Shown piece by piece: positions 1 to 12,398 of a stretch of 64,000 nt of DNA. A program made the translations under genes and the position numbers. The notes beneath the pieces were generated by a model. It was not told the DNA's origin. It saw only the letters and a program-made list of their open reading frames with translations, and ran no database searches. The stretch lies in assembly GCA_963920665.1 (NCBI GenBank), contig OY987265.1, forward strand, positions 42,041,001 to 42,105,000. Direction: 5' to 3'. The first letter of the stretch is position 1; each line of letters opens with the position of its first letter. Source of the DNA: Straminergon stramineum. Its lineage: Eukaryota > Streptophyta > Bryopsida > Hypnales > Calliergonaceae.

Positions 1-525
1 TATGCACCAATGCACAGTTTCATGCTGGATGATTAATTGATGGGTTGGTCTACAGCAGTCAGTGCTGCCTCTGCAGCTTACTGAATTCTGTAATTACAGA
101 GAGGGGGACTTGTAAGTTAACCTTGACTTCTCTTGCACAGCAATAAGTATGTAAATCTGGGACTTTCTAGAACCTGCAAGTTCCACGTGGCAAGAAAAAA
201 GGCTTGCTCTTGAACAGAATTTGGTTTGCACTGCTGGAATGAACTCCTCAACTAAATTCACCTTCTCAAGTCTCCTGGTGGAGTATTCATTTTCATAGGC
301 TCAATTACTTATGTCATGTTTTAGAAATGTTGTTCATTTTGGAATGCATCTCAGGCGAGTCCTATGTAACGGTTCCCAAAATTGAGGTAGGATATTGAGG
401 GCTTCTATGCTATTATTCTCTTGAGTGAACAAAGAAAAACATTACATTCTTGGCCTCAGTCTCCGTATGTTGAAATGCATTTGCATATGTTGATTTGATG
501 CTTTCCCTTGCACCTTGCGGCATAG
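1..525. other. AT-rich intergenic sequence, no feature seen
   Basis: No ORF of coding character, RNA gene or bounded repeat could be recognised before the TTAA-flanked element that follows. Confidence 0.5.
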
Positions 526-773
526 TTAATCCTTAAAAGACGGACTGGTGACCGTGGAAATCATCCCTTTTGGAACCATGTGACATCATCTACTTAAAAA
601 CTTAAAAAGACAAAATTTTTAAAAAAAATACTCATTGGAAGTCCAACTATTGTAGAAGATCTCTCCTTTCCACATAAAATTCTAAGGATGAATAGGTGTG
701 CTTTTGTCCCTCAGAGAAAGATACTTTGTCATCCATAGAATATTAAATGTCTGTATTGACATTTGTGGGTTAA
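526..773 (-). repeat. TTAA-flanked piggyBac-like MITE, copy 1 (240 bp)
   Basis: The element (530-769) lies between two TTAA tetranucleotides at 526-529 and 770-773. Its left side reads TCCTTAAAAGACGGACTGG, then GTGACCGTGGAAATC, and matches the reverse complement of the right sides of the copies near 13.3 kb and 16.4 kb. Its right side, in reverse complement, carries the shared inner word ATGGATGACAAAG. It is therefore a third, inverted member of that family. TTAA duplication with termini starting CCC is the signature of piggyBac transposons. No transposase is encoded, so it would be a non-autonomous derivative. The terminal repeats have decayed in this copy. Confidence 0.65.
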
Positions 774-1254
774 AGGAATTATTTTGGTCATTGAAGAAGA
801 AGGGATCCTCTAGCTTTCATATCCAAAAATGTTATGAAATTGTATTACGAAAGTGTTTGTTTCAACAAACAAGCTCAATGGAACAACAAATCTTATGTTT
901 TAATTAAAACTTTCATCTATCAACACTAAAGTATGTCCTACAAACTACAATGTGAAGGTACATATAGTTTGGTGAAAAAGCACCAACAAGGTAAGTACCC
1001 CTAAAATTGCACAAATAAGGCATTCAACATGGTTCTCATTACTATATTGAAGACTTTTCATGGGATCTTGTTGGTAATCAAAAGAAGATTTTAGATTCTT
1101 TTTGGATGAAGTTTTGGGGCAATGTATGAATAAACTATAAATATTCAAAGTCCTGAAAATAGGTGTTTCTAAAACCACCCAAAGATTCTCATGAATAATG
1201 GGAATACATTTTAGGCAAGAATTTGTAGAGGTCAGTTATATTAAAGGGTCAAAA
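774..1254. other. AT-rich intergenic sequence
   Basis: Short open frames on both strands have no recognisable domain or coding composition. Nothing is supported here. Confidence 0.5.
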
Positions 1255-2555
1255 TTAGGTGTCGCGCCCCTTAGTGACACTTACCACCTTAAGTTCACCT
1301 TCCAATGCTTTCCAAGCACTTAACACTTTAGTGGCACCAAGGGTCATGCTCTCCTAACACTGCATATGCCATGTACATCCAATGTTAGTCTCCCATTTCA
1401 ATTATTTGTGCTAAGTCCCAGTCACCGGGACTACTAGCACACACACACACACATCATGACATCGGGGCATGTTACTTGGTAACATGGGGCGGAGCTTCCA
1501 TTTTATTGTGTAAGGACCCATGGTGGCACTACTCACCATGGTCCTAACCGCCCTTGAGTGTCCTCCCAACTCCATACTAGGCTCCTTGTGTATTTGTTAC
1601 TTTCCACTTTGTCACGAACCGGGACTCACCATTCAGGATACCTCAATATAGCCTAGCAAGGAGTGGGACTCCACCCAACCGGTGCTACATGACACCCACA
1701 AGTGTCCCATGGTGCTTTGGAGTGGTGGTGACCCCACACCACCAACCTTGAGTCACTAGGACTCACCAAGGCTCCAAGAGGGAGTGAGAAAGGAGACCAA
1801 CCCCTCCTATAGTACTCTATGTGGGATTCAGCAGACCCCCCCTTGTATGTCAAAGGGGACTCCCAAAATCACTTTGGTTTTGGAAGACCACCCCATTTCT
1901 CCCGATTTGCCCTAGTTTGGGACTCCCAAACTTCCACCCGGCATAACTTTGCGGTCCGGGATCCAAATCTCACATGCAAGTCCATTTTCGACATCTACTT
2001 GACGAGTAGATGCCGATGGACTACTCACTTGACCCATTTGGACAAGTCCTCGCAAAGTTATCGCCCTCCAAAGATTCGGGTCCATCAGGAGAGGCATCAA
2101 GTCTTCACCATGGCGCTTCTCTTGGCCATAACTTCAGGCTCCTACCTTAGAACCTCGTAATGCTTATCAATCTAAAATACTTGTGTTCTTAGCTTTCTAA
2201 GGATATGCTACATGACATACTTCATGGAGGGATTCCTCATGAACCCCTCCCTCCTAGCCCTTTAGTGTCCCGGCGCCACCGGGACACCCCCACCTTTGAA
2301 CGCCCTAAACTTTTGACTCACAAGTTCGAATCCCACGTTCTTTGGACGACTAAAAGCTTCTCCTCGAGACCTTTTCAAGAATGTATCACACACACCCAAA
2401 TTCGTCCGGATTAGAGCGCTAACATGCTCTGATCGCTCGGAACTCCTAGTCCCCCTCACCTCATCTCTTGCAAGGCTTGGGGAGTCACCCCCAATGTTCC
2501 CCTTGCTCACCAAGGTGGCACGGGCATGCCTTGTGATGAGGGTCGTGACATTAGG
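1255..2555 (-). mobile_element. Solo LTR with 5-bp target-site duplication
   Basis: A 1,291-bp unit at 1260-2550 starts TGTCGCGCCCC and ends GGGTCGTGACA, giving the short TGTC..GACA inverted ends of an LTR. It is flanked by identical 5-bp duplications, TTAGG, at 1255-1259 and 2551-2555. Five-base duplications and TG..CA ends are the standard signature of LTR retrotransposon integration. No internal gag-pol region is attached, so this is a solo LTR left by recombination between two LTRs. Read on the minus strand it begins TGTCACGACCC, a start common in plant Gypsy LTRs, so minus orientation is inferred. It is clearly richer in GC than its surroundings. Open frames inside it (for example 1819-2160 and 2262-2669) look fortuitous. 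Confidence 0.85.
1438..1453. repeat. (AC)n microsatellite inside the solo LTR
   Basis: A short run of alternating A and C lies inside the LTR. Confidence 0.7.
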
Positions 2556-2759
2556 TATAGTTACATTAATTCTACCCATTTTTAATGTAAAAAGTATTAA
2601 AGCATCTCTACTATTAGATGGAAAAATGAACTTGATTTGGAGAGCTTGTTGTGTTCTTGCTTCTAACAAGGCCCCACCCTATAACTTGGCCCCCAATGGA
2701 AGGCATTCGAATTCTAAACTCTAATGCAGAATGCAAATTTCAATATTGTTGATCTGAAT

Positions 2760-2931
2760 CATTAGAAGAAAATCTTATTGCAATCAACACAATCTACATG
2801 ATGCTTTCTAATTTTTGTAACAAAAAAATCAATGTCAACACAAATATTACATTGAACCTGATATTTTTTGTTACAAAAAATAGAAAACATCATGTAGATT
2901 GTATTGACTATGATAAGGTTTTCTTCTAGTG
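2760..2931. repeat. CACTA-type MITE, copy 1 (172 bp)
   Basis: Long imperfect inverted arms start CATTAGAAGAAAATCTTAT on the left. In reverse complement the right arm starts CACTAGAAGAAAACCTTAT. Both arms continue with CAATCTACATGATG and a TTTTTGTAACAAAAAA block. CACTAGAAGAAAA is typical of plant CACTA (EnSpm/CMC) ends. The flanking trinucleotides (AAT and CAT) differ by one base, consistent with an old 3-bp duplication. No coding capacity. Confidence 0.7.
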
Positions 2932-2970
2932 CATGGAAGTTGCAAGGCTACAAAGATTGGTTGGAAGCAT

Positions 2971-2974
<4 letters not shown>

Positions 2975-3006
<32 letters not shown>
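2975..3006. repeat. (AC)n microsatellite
   Basis: An uninterrupted run of 16 AC dinucleotides, immediately to the right of the CACTA-type MITE. Confidence 0.95.
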
Positions 3007-3009
<3 letters not shown>

Positions 3010-3238
3010 AGTCATTGTACCAAATTAAGGGCTCTTTTCCTATTTCCAAACTTTAAACAACAATAGATGTGGGCATATCTCAAGTGTGAGGGGTCCTACA
3101 ACCTAGAAAGTGGCAATCAAATTTTGGAGAGTTCGGTTGTCCCAAACCCTAATCTATGTTCCTAGTGGGACTCTTTTAAAAGCCTAGTCACACCAAACCA
3201 TTCACTAGGCTAATGTTCTATGCCCTAGTAGAGATGCT

Positions 3239-5358
3239 CCTGTCATTGTCAATAGTGTAAGCAAAGACACTAAATAGTCTATTGCAAGTTTATTTTATTG
3301 CTTTGGAAAGAGGGTGTGAATTAAGAAGCCAAAAGGGGAAAACAATCCGTTTGGTTCATACAAACAACTTAGCTTGGGGGAACTTGAGGGATAGGTGTCA
3401 CATGGGCTTGTGAAATGGGCCTAAGCCAAAAAAATCATTTTTGCACTATGGGTCAAAGAACTCCAAGCTAATAATTCTTTGTCTATCTTCACAACAACGA
3501 CTAAAGATTATCTATTGTAAATTACTAAGCTCATTTTCCAAGTTCCATCAAGGTAACTACACCTCATTTCAATCACTTTCTAAAATCAATCAATTCAAAT
3601 TCCTGCCTAACATGTACTCCCACTCTTCATAAGAGTCTATAGTCGATTATAGAAACACTTATTTCAGCACTTTGAAAATTTGTAGTTTATTCATAGAGTG
3701 TCATCCAAATTTTTAAAATGCACTCTAAGAGACTCTAGAATCATCTTTTGACTACCAACGAGACCCCACAAAAAAAAGCTTTTCAGTAGGAAAAATGGGA
3801 ACCATGCTGAATTGCTTATTTGTGCGATTCTAGGTGTAAATCTAGTTACCATTATGACGTTGAGTTTCAGTTGTGACTTCAGTTGTGACTCCCAGAGCCT
3901 GACAATTGAAATAAGTTTTTAACCTTTGGAGAGAAAAATCCTTCGATCCCACTGTGAGTTGACTGAGTTCCCATCCATCTCCATGTGGACAAGGTCTGGC
4001 AGATTGAAATGAATGCCCTAAAACTGAACCAGTTCATTGGTGTGTACCACCAGCCTCACAGCTTGTGGAAACTTGAGGCGAGCAAGCATTCCAAGCAGTT
4101 ATATATAATGAGCAAGGCATTTATCATCACAGACTTATGGTTAGGATTTGCTTCTCTTCTCGGAAGATTTCTCTCACTGGCTCATGCCACTCTTCAAAGA
4201 CAATATAACTTAGTGTAAGTTACGAGCTCAATTGTGCGGTCCGATAATCTCACAAATTTTTCTCCTCCCAATCGTATGTTAACTTACTCCGCACATATGG
4301 TACTTTCTACGCCGAAATTGTGACCAAAGTAGATCACCTCTGTAGGCAAAAAATGTGCTCGTTCATTGATTGATTTGGGCACTACATTCAAAACTATGTC
4401 CCAAGTGCTGCATGCATTGGCCTTCCTCCACTGGTTCTCAGTTCTTGCATGGTGATTCTTGCTTGCTTGGGAGGTCACTCCTTTGCTTCCCACATTCATT
4501 GAGATTTGCGTTGGAATCGAAACAAAGGTCTACTTCAACTTCATAACAACTTCATAACAAGTGAAAAATAAATCATTTTCAATTACACAACATTTTAGAT
4601 TTCTTTTATACACTATCTACCATTTCATAAAGAACCTTTGGAAGATATTCAAAGATTTTTGCAATTGGGTGAAGAAACAAGTAAGAAACCAAACAAGCAA
4701 TTCAAGTTGTATCGGATCAAGTATCTCTAAATCAATTGTGAAGGCTCATTTCTAATATACGTAACACTAAATACAAGTTTTAATTTTCAAAAATGGTGGC
4801 AATACTAGATGGTAAACAATGCATTCAAAACATCTCAAACTCTTTGTATGGTTTTCAATTACACATGTGTATTTCTAATGATGATGATGAAGTAGACTGT
4901 TAGTAGTGTCATTCCAATGCAATTTCCAACTCAAAAATTTCATTCATTTTTTAGCACACAAAGTTCACCAGAAGTTCTCCTACTCTCAGCAGGATCCAAA
5001 AATTCGTAAGACCCCACTGTACAAATGTCCCACTCCCAAAAGAAATAGCATTATAATGGGACTGCCTGAGTGCGTGCATTTGAGGCTTTGCCCCACATCT
5101 AGTTCACAAGATGTCCATCTGCGAGACAGGGCTGTTTGTAGAGAATCTGTGGTGCATAGAAATGCATATTTTATTCATTCAATCCCAAATTATCAACACC
5201 ACATGGCAAAAAAAAATTTGAAATAAATGAAATGTACACATGGCATATTAAAATTTTCATGCATTGCAGTAACTAAGAGCATCTCCACCCTTTCACTTTG
5301 AAACTGCCTTGCCTACATTACTAGCTTTTTGCAAGCTCTATTGTCCTTCTCGGCTAAC
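3239..5358. other. Intergenic sequence without a recognised gene
   Basis: Open frames such as 3985-4218 and 4906-5226 show no domain, codon bias or splice context that I can support. Composition is mixed AT-rich. No RNA gene is apparent. Confidence 0.45.
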
Positions 5359-5437
5359 TTAACCCCTAAAGGACCAGGGGTGCAAAAAACAGTGTTACAG
5401 AAGCCACCTGGTGGCCTTATGGTCCTTTAGGGGTTAA
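5359..5437. repeat. 71-bp TTAA-flanked micro-element
   Basis: The element at 5363-5433 is flanked by TTAA on both sides. It has perfect 14-bp inverted ends: CCCCTAAAGGACCA on the left, with its exact complement at the right. The interior is only about 43 bp. It shares its ends with the larger elements at 6510-7722, 18363-18965 and 34085-34644, so it looks like an extreme deletion derivative of that piggyBac-like group. Confidence 0.75.
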
Positions 5438-6505
5438 ACTAGCAAAGTAGTTCCCCACCCTAACTTTCTCTCCATATCATCTCCGTGGTAAGTACGGTAC
5501 TCAACATCATTACCAGATGTGCACTGTAACTTTGCATTGGAACTTTGCACTCTCATACTTGGGAGCAAGGCTTTTTTTTGGCTTTTTGGTGCCAAATTGC
5601 ACTAGAATAAATAATTTGGCTGTAAAATGCCCAAAAAAATGTCAAACAACTTGGTTGAAATCATCAAACAATTTTGAATTTAAGAAAATCTTAAATGAAA
5701 TTGCCAAATTGTGGATGAAACCATATTATACATTCAATATGTGGATGAATGTTGTAATTTAGAGCACCACTATAACATTTACTATTACCACTTTGGCACT
5801 TTATAAAAAATTGAATAAAAAAGCCCTGGTTTGGGAGGCCCTATAATTGTCAGACGTTTCAAAAAGTGTTACAAAAACACAAGCAGACAAGTAGAATCCA
5901 ACCTCAGTGAAGAGATAGGAGGGCCACCGCATCTGTCATGATAGAGGCGTCCGGGCTCACCATAAACATGCTCTTATCACCAACATACGAATGGTAGCAT
6001 TTTGCACTCGAAATAATAAGACAAAGGATGCAGAGCTACAGAATGATAGATTGTTTTTGTTTTTGCTTTTGTTTTTTCACAAGTTAGAACTGGGTCAAGA
6101 TATACTTACGTTTTGGAATCTTTTGACTGTTTCTGTTTTATTTTGAGGGATGTTGAATTGACACACGTGAGTTCAAGTCTCATCAATAAAAACTTGCAAG
6201 TATCAAAACTTCAAGATTTTTATAACTGTCTCTGTTTATGATTCCGTAGCCAAGAAGTTCTGAAGGGGGGACTGAACATGGTGGGTTCTCTCATGGGTTC
6301 CAACTAGCAATACCTAAACTGGCTAAAATTAACCAAGTTTCTACCCCTGAAAAACTCCTTGAGCTACGAGCACATTGTGAAAAAGGACCTTCGTTGGAGA
6401 CATTTCAGTCAAAATTGCAACAAACAATAGAATTTAATAACCAATTTGCAAAATATATAACTTCCTCTTCCACATTGGGATTAGCATCTATTTAGTTAGT
6501 TTGTG
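5438..6505. other. Intergenic sequence without a recognised gene
   Basis: AT-rich sequence with T-rich tracts near 6055-6080. The frames present are short and unsupported. Confidence 0.45.
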
Positions 6506-7726
6506 TTAACCCCTAAAGTTCCATGACCATGTTTTTATTGAAAATGCTCCATTTTTAGTACAAGTACCAAATTTATTAAAAAAATACTTTTTTTTGACAC
6601 ATGTAACCATAGGCTCTTGTAGTATAGTAACTTGAGAACATGTTGTAAAAATGGTGCAAGATACAAGCATTCAAATTTATTGAAATCATTTTTTCAGCCC
6701 TACAAAAAAATAGGACAATTGTACTTCACAAAGTCACTTTTCTATGAAAAAAGGTCCAAAATGGTGGTGCTTCTTTGGATTCTTTTTCCTAGACAAGTTA
6801 GACAAATGTTTGAAAATTTTCAGACCATTTGGAATTGTACAATAGATAGGAAAAAAATAGTAAGTAGACCGTAGTAGAGAATGATTCAAAATATGAAATT
6901 GTTAAGAATTTAATTATGGAATTGAAAAATGCCAATACCAATGGTTGAAATATTGTAAGAAACAATTTACACCCTCTGATTTTTTTCCGAGAGAAAATGA
7001 AAATTGAGTAAGAGAAAGGACTTTAAAGTTTATTTTAGAGTAGAAAATCCATGACTACTTGCAAACTAAAATTCCTCATAACTATCCACTCAACAGACAA
7101 ACTCCACTTCCTACTCAATTAATTAGCCCCCCCCCCTCCCCCAAAAAATTAGTAGCCATTGGTCGCTTTTGAAAAAAAATAAAAACACCCCCTTCCTTGC
7201 CATTGGTCCTGATACGAATATTATGATACCTTACATATATCGTACGTATATGTATATGGAAAATGGATATAGATTACCCCATATCAATTGTCAAACGACT
7301 TCATTTTCAAAAATACAAGAGTGAGGGGGGGGTATTGGATTTTGAACAATAATTTGATTCCCTCAACATGCCTTCCTCACTATCCACTCAAAAGACACCC
7401 TCACAACATTTTCAAGTACATCTCATGATTCAAAGCTTTCCAAGTACATATAACTCTAAAAAAACAATTTCAAATTTTTATTTTTGAAAAAAGTGATTTT
7501 TCAAATTTGGTTGGATTGTCCATTTAAGAAGAAGAAAAGTAACATATTAGGCCATAACTTTTGACTCATATTTCCAAATATCATGAAATTTAGTGCATAT
7601 GAAAGATATTCCTTGTTCCAACTTTCTACTAAAATTTAAGGCAAAAATATGAAAATTTCTAGTCACACTTATCTACCCCAAATTGTTGTGTAGCCCATAA
7701 ACGCATGTTGGTCCTTTAGGGGTTAA
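6506..7726. repeat. TTAA-flanked piggyBac-like element (1,213 bp)
   Basis: The element at 6510-7722 is bounded by TTAA at 6506-6509 and 7723-7726. The left end reads CCCCTAAAGTTCCATGACC. The right end, in reverse complement, reads CCCCTAAAGGACCAACATG. Near the right end is a block built around CATAACTTTTGACTC that recurs in related form in the elements at 18.4 kb and 34.1 kb. The longest internal frames are under about 90 codons and show no transposase motif, so the element is non-autonomous. Poly-C (7128-7140) and G-rich runs lie inside. Confidence 0.65.
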
Positions 7727-7816
7727 TAGTACTCCCAATAATCCTTCACAACTTGCAAAATCCTTGCTTTTCTATTTTTTTTTTTTCTTTGATACTACTC
7801 ACTCTCAAGGTAGCCA

Positions 7817-7982
7817 AAATTGATGCCTGTATGTTCTTGTAGTGGAGCTTTTGTTTCTCTCTATTGTGGTTTTCTCGCCTTTCTTTGTCCAGCCTTTGGC
7901 TTGGCTGTCTTGTCTTGTAAAGTGTGCTGCTCTGCAATGGATTTCCACTTGTTTCAAAAAAAAAATTGAAATTGATGCCTGT
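7817..7982 (+). mobile_element. 5'-truncated poly(A) retroposon with 14-bp target duplication
   Basis: The insert (7831-7968, 138 bp) is flanked by perfect 14-bp direct repeats AAATTGATGCCTGT at 7817-7830 and 7969-7982. It ends in CACTTGTTTC followed by an A tract. Long, variable target duplications plus a 3' A tail are the mark of target-primed reverse transcription by LINEs. The insert is far too short for a full element, so it is a 5'-truncated LINE tail or a SINE. The tail word resembles those at 12.35 kb, 22.2 kb, 23.97 kb and, on the minus strand, 30.1 kb, suggesting one LINE lineage. Confidence 0.85.
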
Positions 7983-10900
7983 CTATCTTGAAGGTAACAT
8001 TTGCACTAAATTCCATAAACTACTGTAGTTGCGGCATCACTCGTTCCAACTTCCAAGTGATAAGTTAAGCTTAGATACCTCTGGGGAAGCATAACTTATT
8101 AATACGAGTAAATTCGGCTTCAATGCATGGGTGTAACTTATTAGTAGGCCCAGCACTAAGGTAGTTGATCTATCCATTGTAACAGACACTTCTTAACAGT
8201 CTCTTGGGGATAATTATCTCAACAAGATCTACTGTAACCCTAATAATGGAGAGGCAAAAGAATTGCTAGTACAGGTGATCAGCCTTCCGCTGGCCTCTTT
8301 ACACAAACTTACATTGAATAGGGTTAACTTAGTAATGTTTGGAGCTTTGTTTAAACTTTAATTTGTGTTATTTTAGGTAGCCAGCAAACTTAACTTAACT
8401 ATGCAAAGGTTATGCCGAAGCTACGGTGAAGGCACCCGTAATAACCGATCAAATAAGCAATTTCGGACAAGATCTGGAGTAGTGCAAGATGAAGCAAATA
8501 TTTTAAGAAGTTTGACATCGTAAATGACGGAGATTGCAAAAAAATTGGTAATGTTATCACTTGAATTGAAATTATTATGAATTTTGATTTGGACCCATGT
8601 CCAATGTCTAGAGTCTTCTAAAATTGTTCACTTAGAATCATAAGATGAAGGACATGTGTCATGGCACTTTGATACCTAGGCATGCAAAATGAGGGACATA
8701 TGTTATTTTTTGAAAAATGGAAATGAGCCCCAACCTCTCTTGAATTTGAAACACCTTATTGATTGCCAATAGGGTGCCAATTGGTAATGGTTGCCTTCAC
8801 CTTAGCTAGTTCACAAATTGTTACTTGGTTATTGAGCAACTACCTAACTTCCTTGAGAGCATTGTCATTCTATTATGCTTATGAATAGTTGATTACTATT
8901 AACCCTAGATAGATGCCATGGACACCAAGTGTTTGATGGATGACATAGAATCCCTCTAGAATTATCGGCCAAGTGTTTATCAATACTTTGTGCAAAAAAT
9001 GAGGTCTTTTGCTCTAGCACTTTGTACAAGCTTATGCAGCATGTTGCTTTTAGCTTGCCACCCCCTAGCCAAGCTATCTGGGTGAGATAGGCCGATTGTC
9101 TTTCTTTCTTTATCTTTTTCATTTACATTGTTCTTTCCCCAAAAATATGGAATCCTTTTCTATGTAGAATAGGAGTGCAAATGTTCTTTCTTGGAATTTT
9201 GTACCAAAACACATGTCCTGCAAAGTTGTTTTACTTCTAATGAGTGCTCTTGGATTTTATTTTTGAAGCAAAATGATTCACAAAATACCCTAAAGGATGA
9301 TTTCCACAGTGACAAGCCCATCCATTTGGAGTTAGACCTAATTGTGCCACCTTTCTATAATTGTCCTTTGACATAGTCTTATCTTAAAATGTACAACCTC
9401 TGTTGATGAGAGCCTAGGAGGGTCACTTTTAATTACAACTATTTTGAAAATTCATAATTTATTCATATAGTATTCAAAAAATGAAGAAGAAGAGAATCTA
9501 AGAACTCCTATTGACTATTAAAAATTTCCAAGCAAAAAAAATTAGGCAATTCAATAATAGGAACAATGCTCAATTGTTTATTTGAACACATTTCAGTGTA
9601 TGTACCTTATAGAATGATTGGACTTTGTACTAAATTTACAAGAATGCCTAGAAATCCTTATTCTAGATGAGGAAATAGGATGATGATTTGTTCAAATAAC
9701 TTTTTCATTCATTCAAAGATATGTTTCAATCTTTAAAAGAAAATTCTTGTGAATGTAGTTTGATTAAGAAGAGGTAAATAATATATTTATACAAAGAAGA
9801 AGGTAAATACATGATAAATTTAAAAAAAGAATTTGGGAGCACATAGTTAAATTACTCTGTAATCTAAAATTTTCATTCTACTTGGAATGTCTTCGCGAGA
9901 ATGAAAGTCTACTCAACTTGCATGTTTCATGGTCAATTAATCTAAACATGATTCATAGTTCATTTATATGCCTACATGTTCACTTATTAATAACATTTAA
10001 TGCTTGGATCCTATTTTGGAAGTTTTGTACAATTTTGCTCATATATGTGTACAAATATATTATTTACTTCAAATTCTTGAATTGGTCATCAAAGAATGTT
10101 GTCTTTTACCAATTTACGTATACCCTTGGATGAATGAGAAGAAAAATATATTAAGCCATATCAGTTTGTTTACCGTAGAGAATACGAAAGTCAAAGCACT
10201 TAGGAATTATGTAACTATGTTTACACCTAAATAATTGTGGCGCATAGATTCATGATTGAATACAATTGTGGCACATTATGATTGACAAAGAGTCTCTTGG
10301 TATTGCAACCTACCCTTGGTCAATTTTGCAACTAGCCCTTGGTTAGAAATAGGAAGACCTGTATAACCAATATGGGTTGAATAGAATCCTCAGCTAAAAA
10401 ATTTATGGTAATTGTGTTTGGAGGAAAAATAATCTGAAAAATTATGGAATCCTTCCAAGCTCTATTTCTGCACCTTGAAAAATCTCCCTACTAAAGAATG
10501 CGGCCTTGCAAATAAGGTAAAATAGCCCATTAACGACCTTTTACCCATTGTGGACTCCAAAGAATGCTCCCATTATTGTTTTCTTTTAGTGATTGAGATT
10601 TTGGCTTCATTCAATGTCTTAGCTAACTAGAATGGACTGATTAGTGACTACAATAGGAACTTTTCAGTTTTTTAGTGTTAGTTCATTGCAGGAAGTACCT
10701 TTTTCAAGTCTTCTATGTTTGAAAATATTGTGACTACAAATAAGTGAGTAAGATGAGCGTTATGCATCAATTTGGGTTGGTTTTTGGGTAGTCTATAGAC
10801 TTTGTTAGGCTATGCTAGGCTAAACACTTCAAAAATTCATAACAAATTCACACTTTGTCAAAAAAATATAGTTTCAATTGCTCTTGCCATTTCTATCATT

Positions 10901-11159
10901 TGACTTTCTTTGGTAAGAAAAAGTAGAAAATTTCAGAAATGACAAGAGAGCCCCCCACCCCCACCCCAATTTGGTCTATAATGGGTTGTTTTACCTTATG
11001 TGTAATTGTTGAAGTGGTCAGAAATGGGATGACTCCCTTACATAGAATACATGGAATGATGTTGCAAGTATGCAATCAATGTGAACTAATAGGTACTCCA
11101 CACGGAAATAAGAGAATTCATAAGTAGTGTTTGTGAATAGTAAAGAGTGATAGATAAGC
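7983..11159. other. Intergenic desert without a recognised gene
   Basis: AT-rich sequence. The minus-strand frame at 8865-9122 (85 codons) was examined and not recognised. No tRNA, rRNA or clear repeat boundary is visible. Confidence 0.45.
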
Positions 11160-11736
11160 TTAACCTTGGAATGTCCAGACTCATCTCCAAACTTCACGAT
11201 TTGAGAAAAATCATTGTAAAGTGCTATTTAGAAGCATATTTTGGAATTTACAGACAAACAAAAGTTGAAGATTTTGAGATGTAGATTCCATCCGTATAGT
11301 TAGATTCACTAATGCTATCATCAATATTTTTTTTATAAATTTTAAAAGGGAAATTTCAAAATTCCTTCTTAATTCGATTACAAGCAAAATATTATCATTT
11401 TTTGAGTACAATTTGTTGGAATGGATTTGAAATGAGGTTCTCTTCACAAGGTGATTTTTTGAAATTTTTGTGATCTTCAAATCTATGACCTCATTTTGGC
11501 AAATGTATTTTTGAACTAAAGTCAATGCAATTTGTCCACTTGACATACTTTCACATTTGTAATTTTAGAAAAATATTTACTCTTCTAACACCAAATCCAA
11601 TATTTGGATAGGACAACAACTTGATAAAGTATCTCCAAAAATTAGGATGACTTTCATCCAAACAATAATGAGAAGATACGACAGTTTCAATCTATTTGTC
11701 ATCCACTTTTTGGACATCGGAGCGTTTAGGGGTTAA
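11160..11736. repeat. Possible TTAA-flanked piggyBac-like element
   Basis: The right end is convincing. In reverse complement it starts TTAACCCCTAAACGCTCC and continues with GTGGATGACAAAT, like the left ends at 13.2 kb and 16.3 kb. The proposed left boundary, TTAA at 11160-11163 followed by CCTTGGAATGTCC, is only weakly similar. The element would be about 569 bp. It contains a minus-strand frame (11211-11546, 111 codons) with no recognised domain. Confidence 0.35.
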
Positions 11737-12344
11737 AGTGGACCTGCCCAATTCCATTGACATCCTAATTCCATCACTCTATAATTGGCCCCAATTCCGT
11801 TTGTTTAAGCATCGAAATTTGTCCAGAAATTAGTCAAATCTACTCCAAATTCTGACAAAATTAGAGAATTAATGTCATATAGGGTGTCATGTCACTCCTT
11901 TATTGGTCAATTTCCAAATGCTAATAGATACATGAAATGGTGGATTTCGGTTGTTTCTAGGATACTTATGACTCTAGTCTACAAACAGTTTTGTCATTTC
12001 AGGGCAGACCACTTCAGAAATTCATAGAAATTACAATTTTGATCTGAAAATTATAATTCCACTTGGATTCAACTCATGAAACAAGCACACATCTATGGAA
12101 ATGGCCCCAACATAGTCAGATTACAAATCAGGGTGGTATTAGGCTTGTCTACCTTAAGTTAGTGGTGTGGAACACAATTCAATTCAAACAAAAACTTTAA
12201 AACTTTGTACTATCTTGAAGGATGATCAACCTGAACTCTGAGTACTGACAGCAAGTGCCCAAGAGAACTGAGATTTGCAACAGTATCAGGTGGACTCATT
12301 CTAGCCTGACGGAACTTTGTTGTTGCGGATTGAAGAATTTCCAG
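11737..12344. other. Intergenic sequence with one isolated MITE end
   Basis: At about 12,130-12,152 lies a GGTGGTATTAGGC..GTCTACC stretch that resembles the right end of the inverted-repeat element at 17266-17453. The partner end was not found. Otherwise nothing is recognised. Confidence 0.4.
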
Positions 12345-12398
12345 CAGTTTGCAATGAAATTCCATTTCATTTGTTTCAAAAAGAAAAAGAAAAAGAAG
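12345..12398 (+). mobile_element. Retroposon 3' tail (LINE-like)
   Basis: The stretch GCAATGAAATTCCATTTC followed by ATTTGTTTC and an A-rich tail closely matches the 3' ends of the other truncated retroposons in the window. The upstream extent and target duplication were not found. Confidence 0.45.

Larger units (their letters stand above)
2601..3238. repeat. Putative MITE with AGCATCTCTACTA terminal repeats
   Basis: The left end AGCATCTCTACTA (2601-2613) is repeated inverted at the right end (3226-3238). The 638-bp interval contains the CACTA-type MITE at 2760-2931 and a (CA)n tract, so it would have been a host for later insertion. GAGCATCTCC-like ends are common in plant MITEs. I found no clear target duplication, so the boundaries are tentative. 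Confidence 0.4.

Noticed and set aside
1819..2669. Open frames of 113 and 135 codons near 2 kb as genes
   Set aside because: They lie wholly or largely within the solo LTR and have no recognisable protein content.
8865..9122. 85-codon minus-strand frame as a transposon protein
   Set aside because: I could not align it with any transposase or reverse-transcriptase motif.
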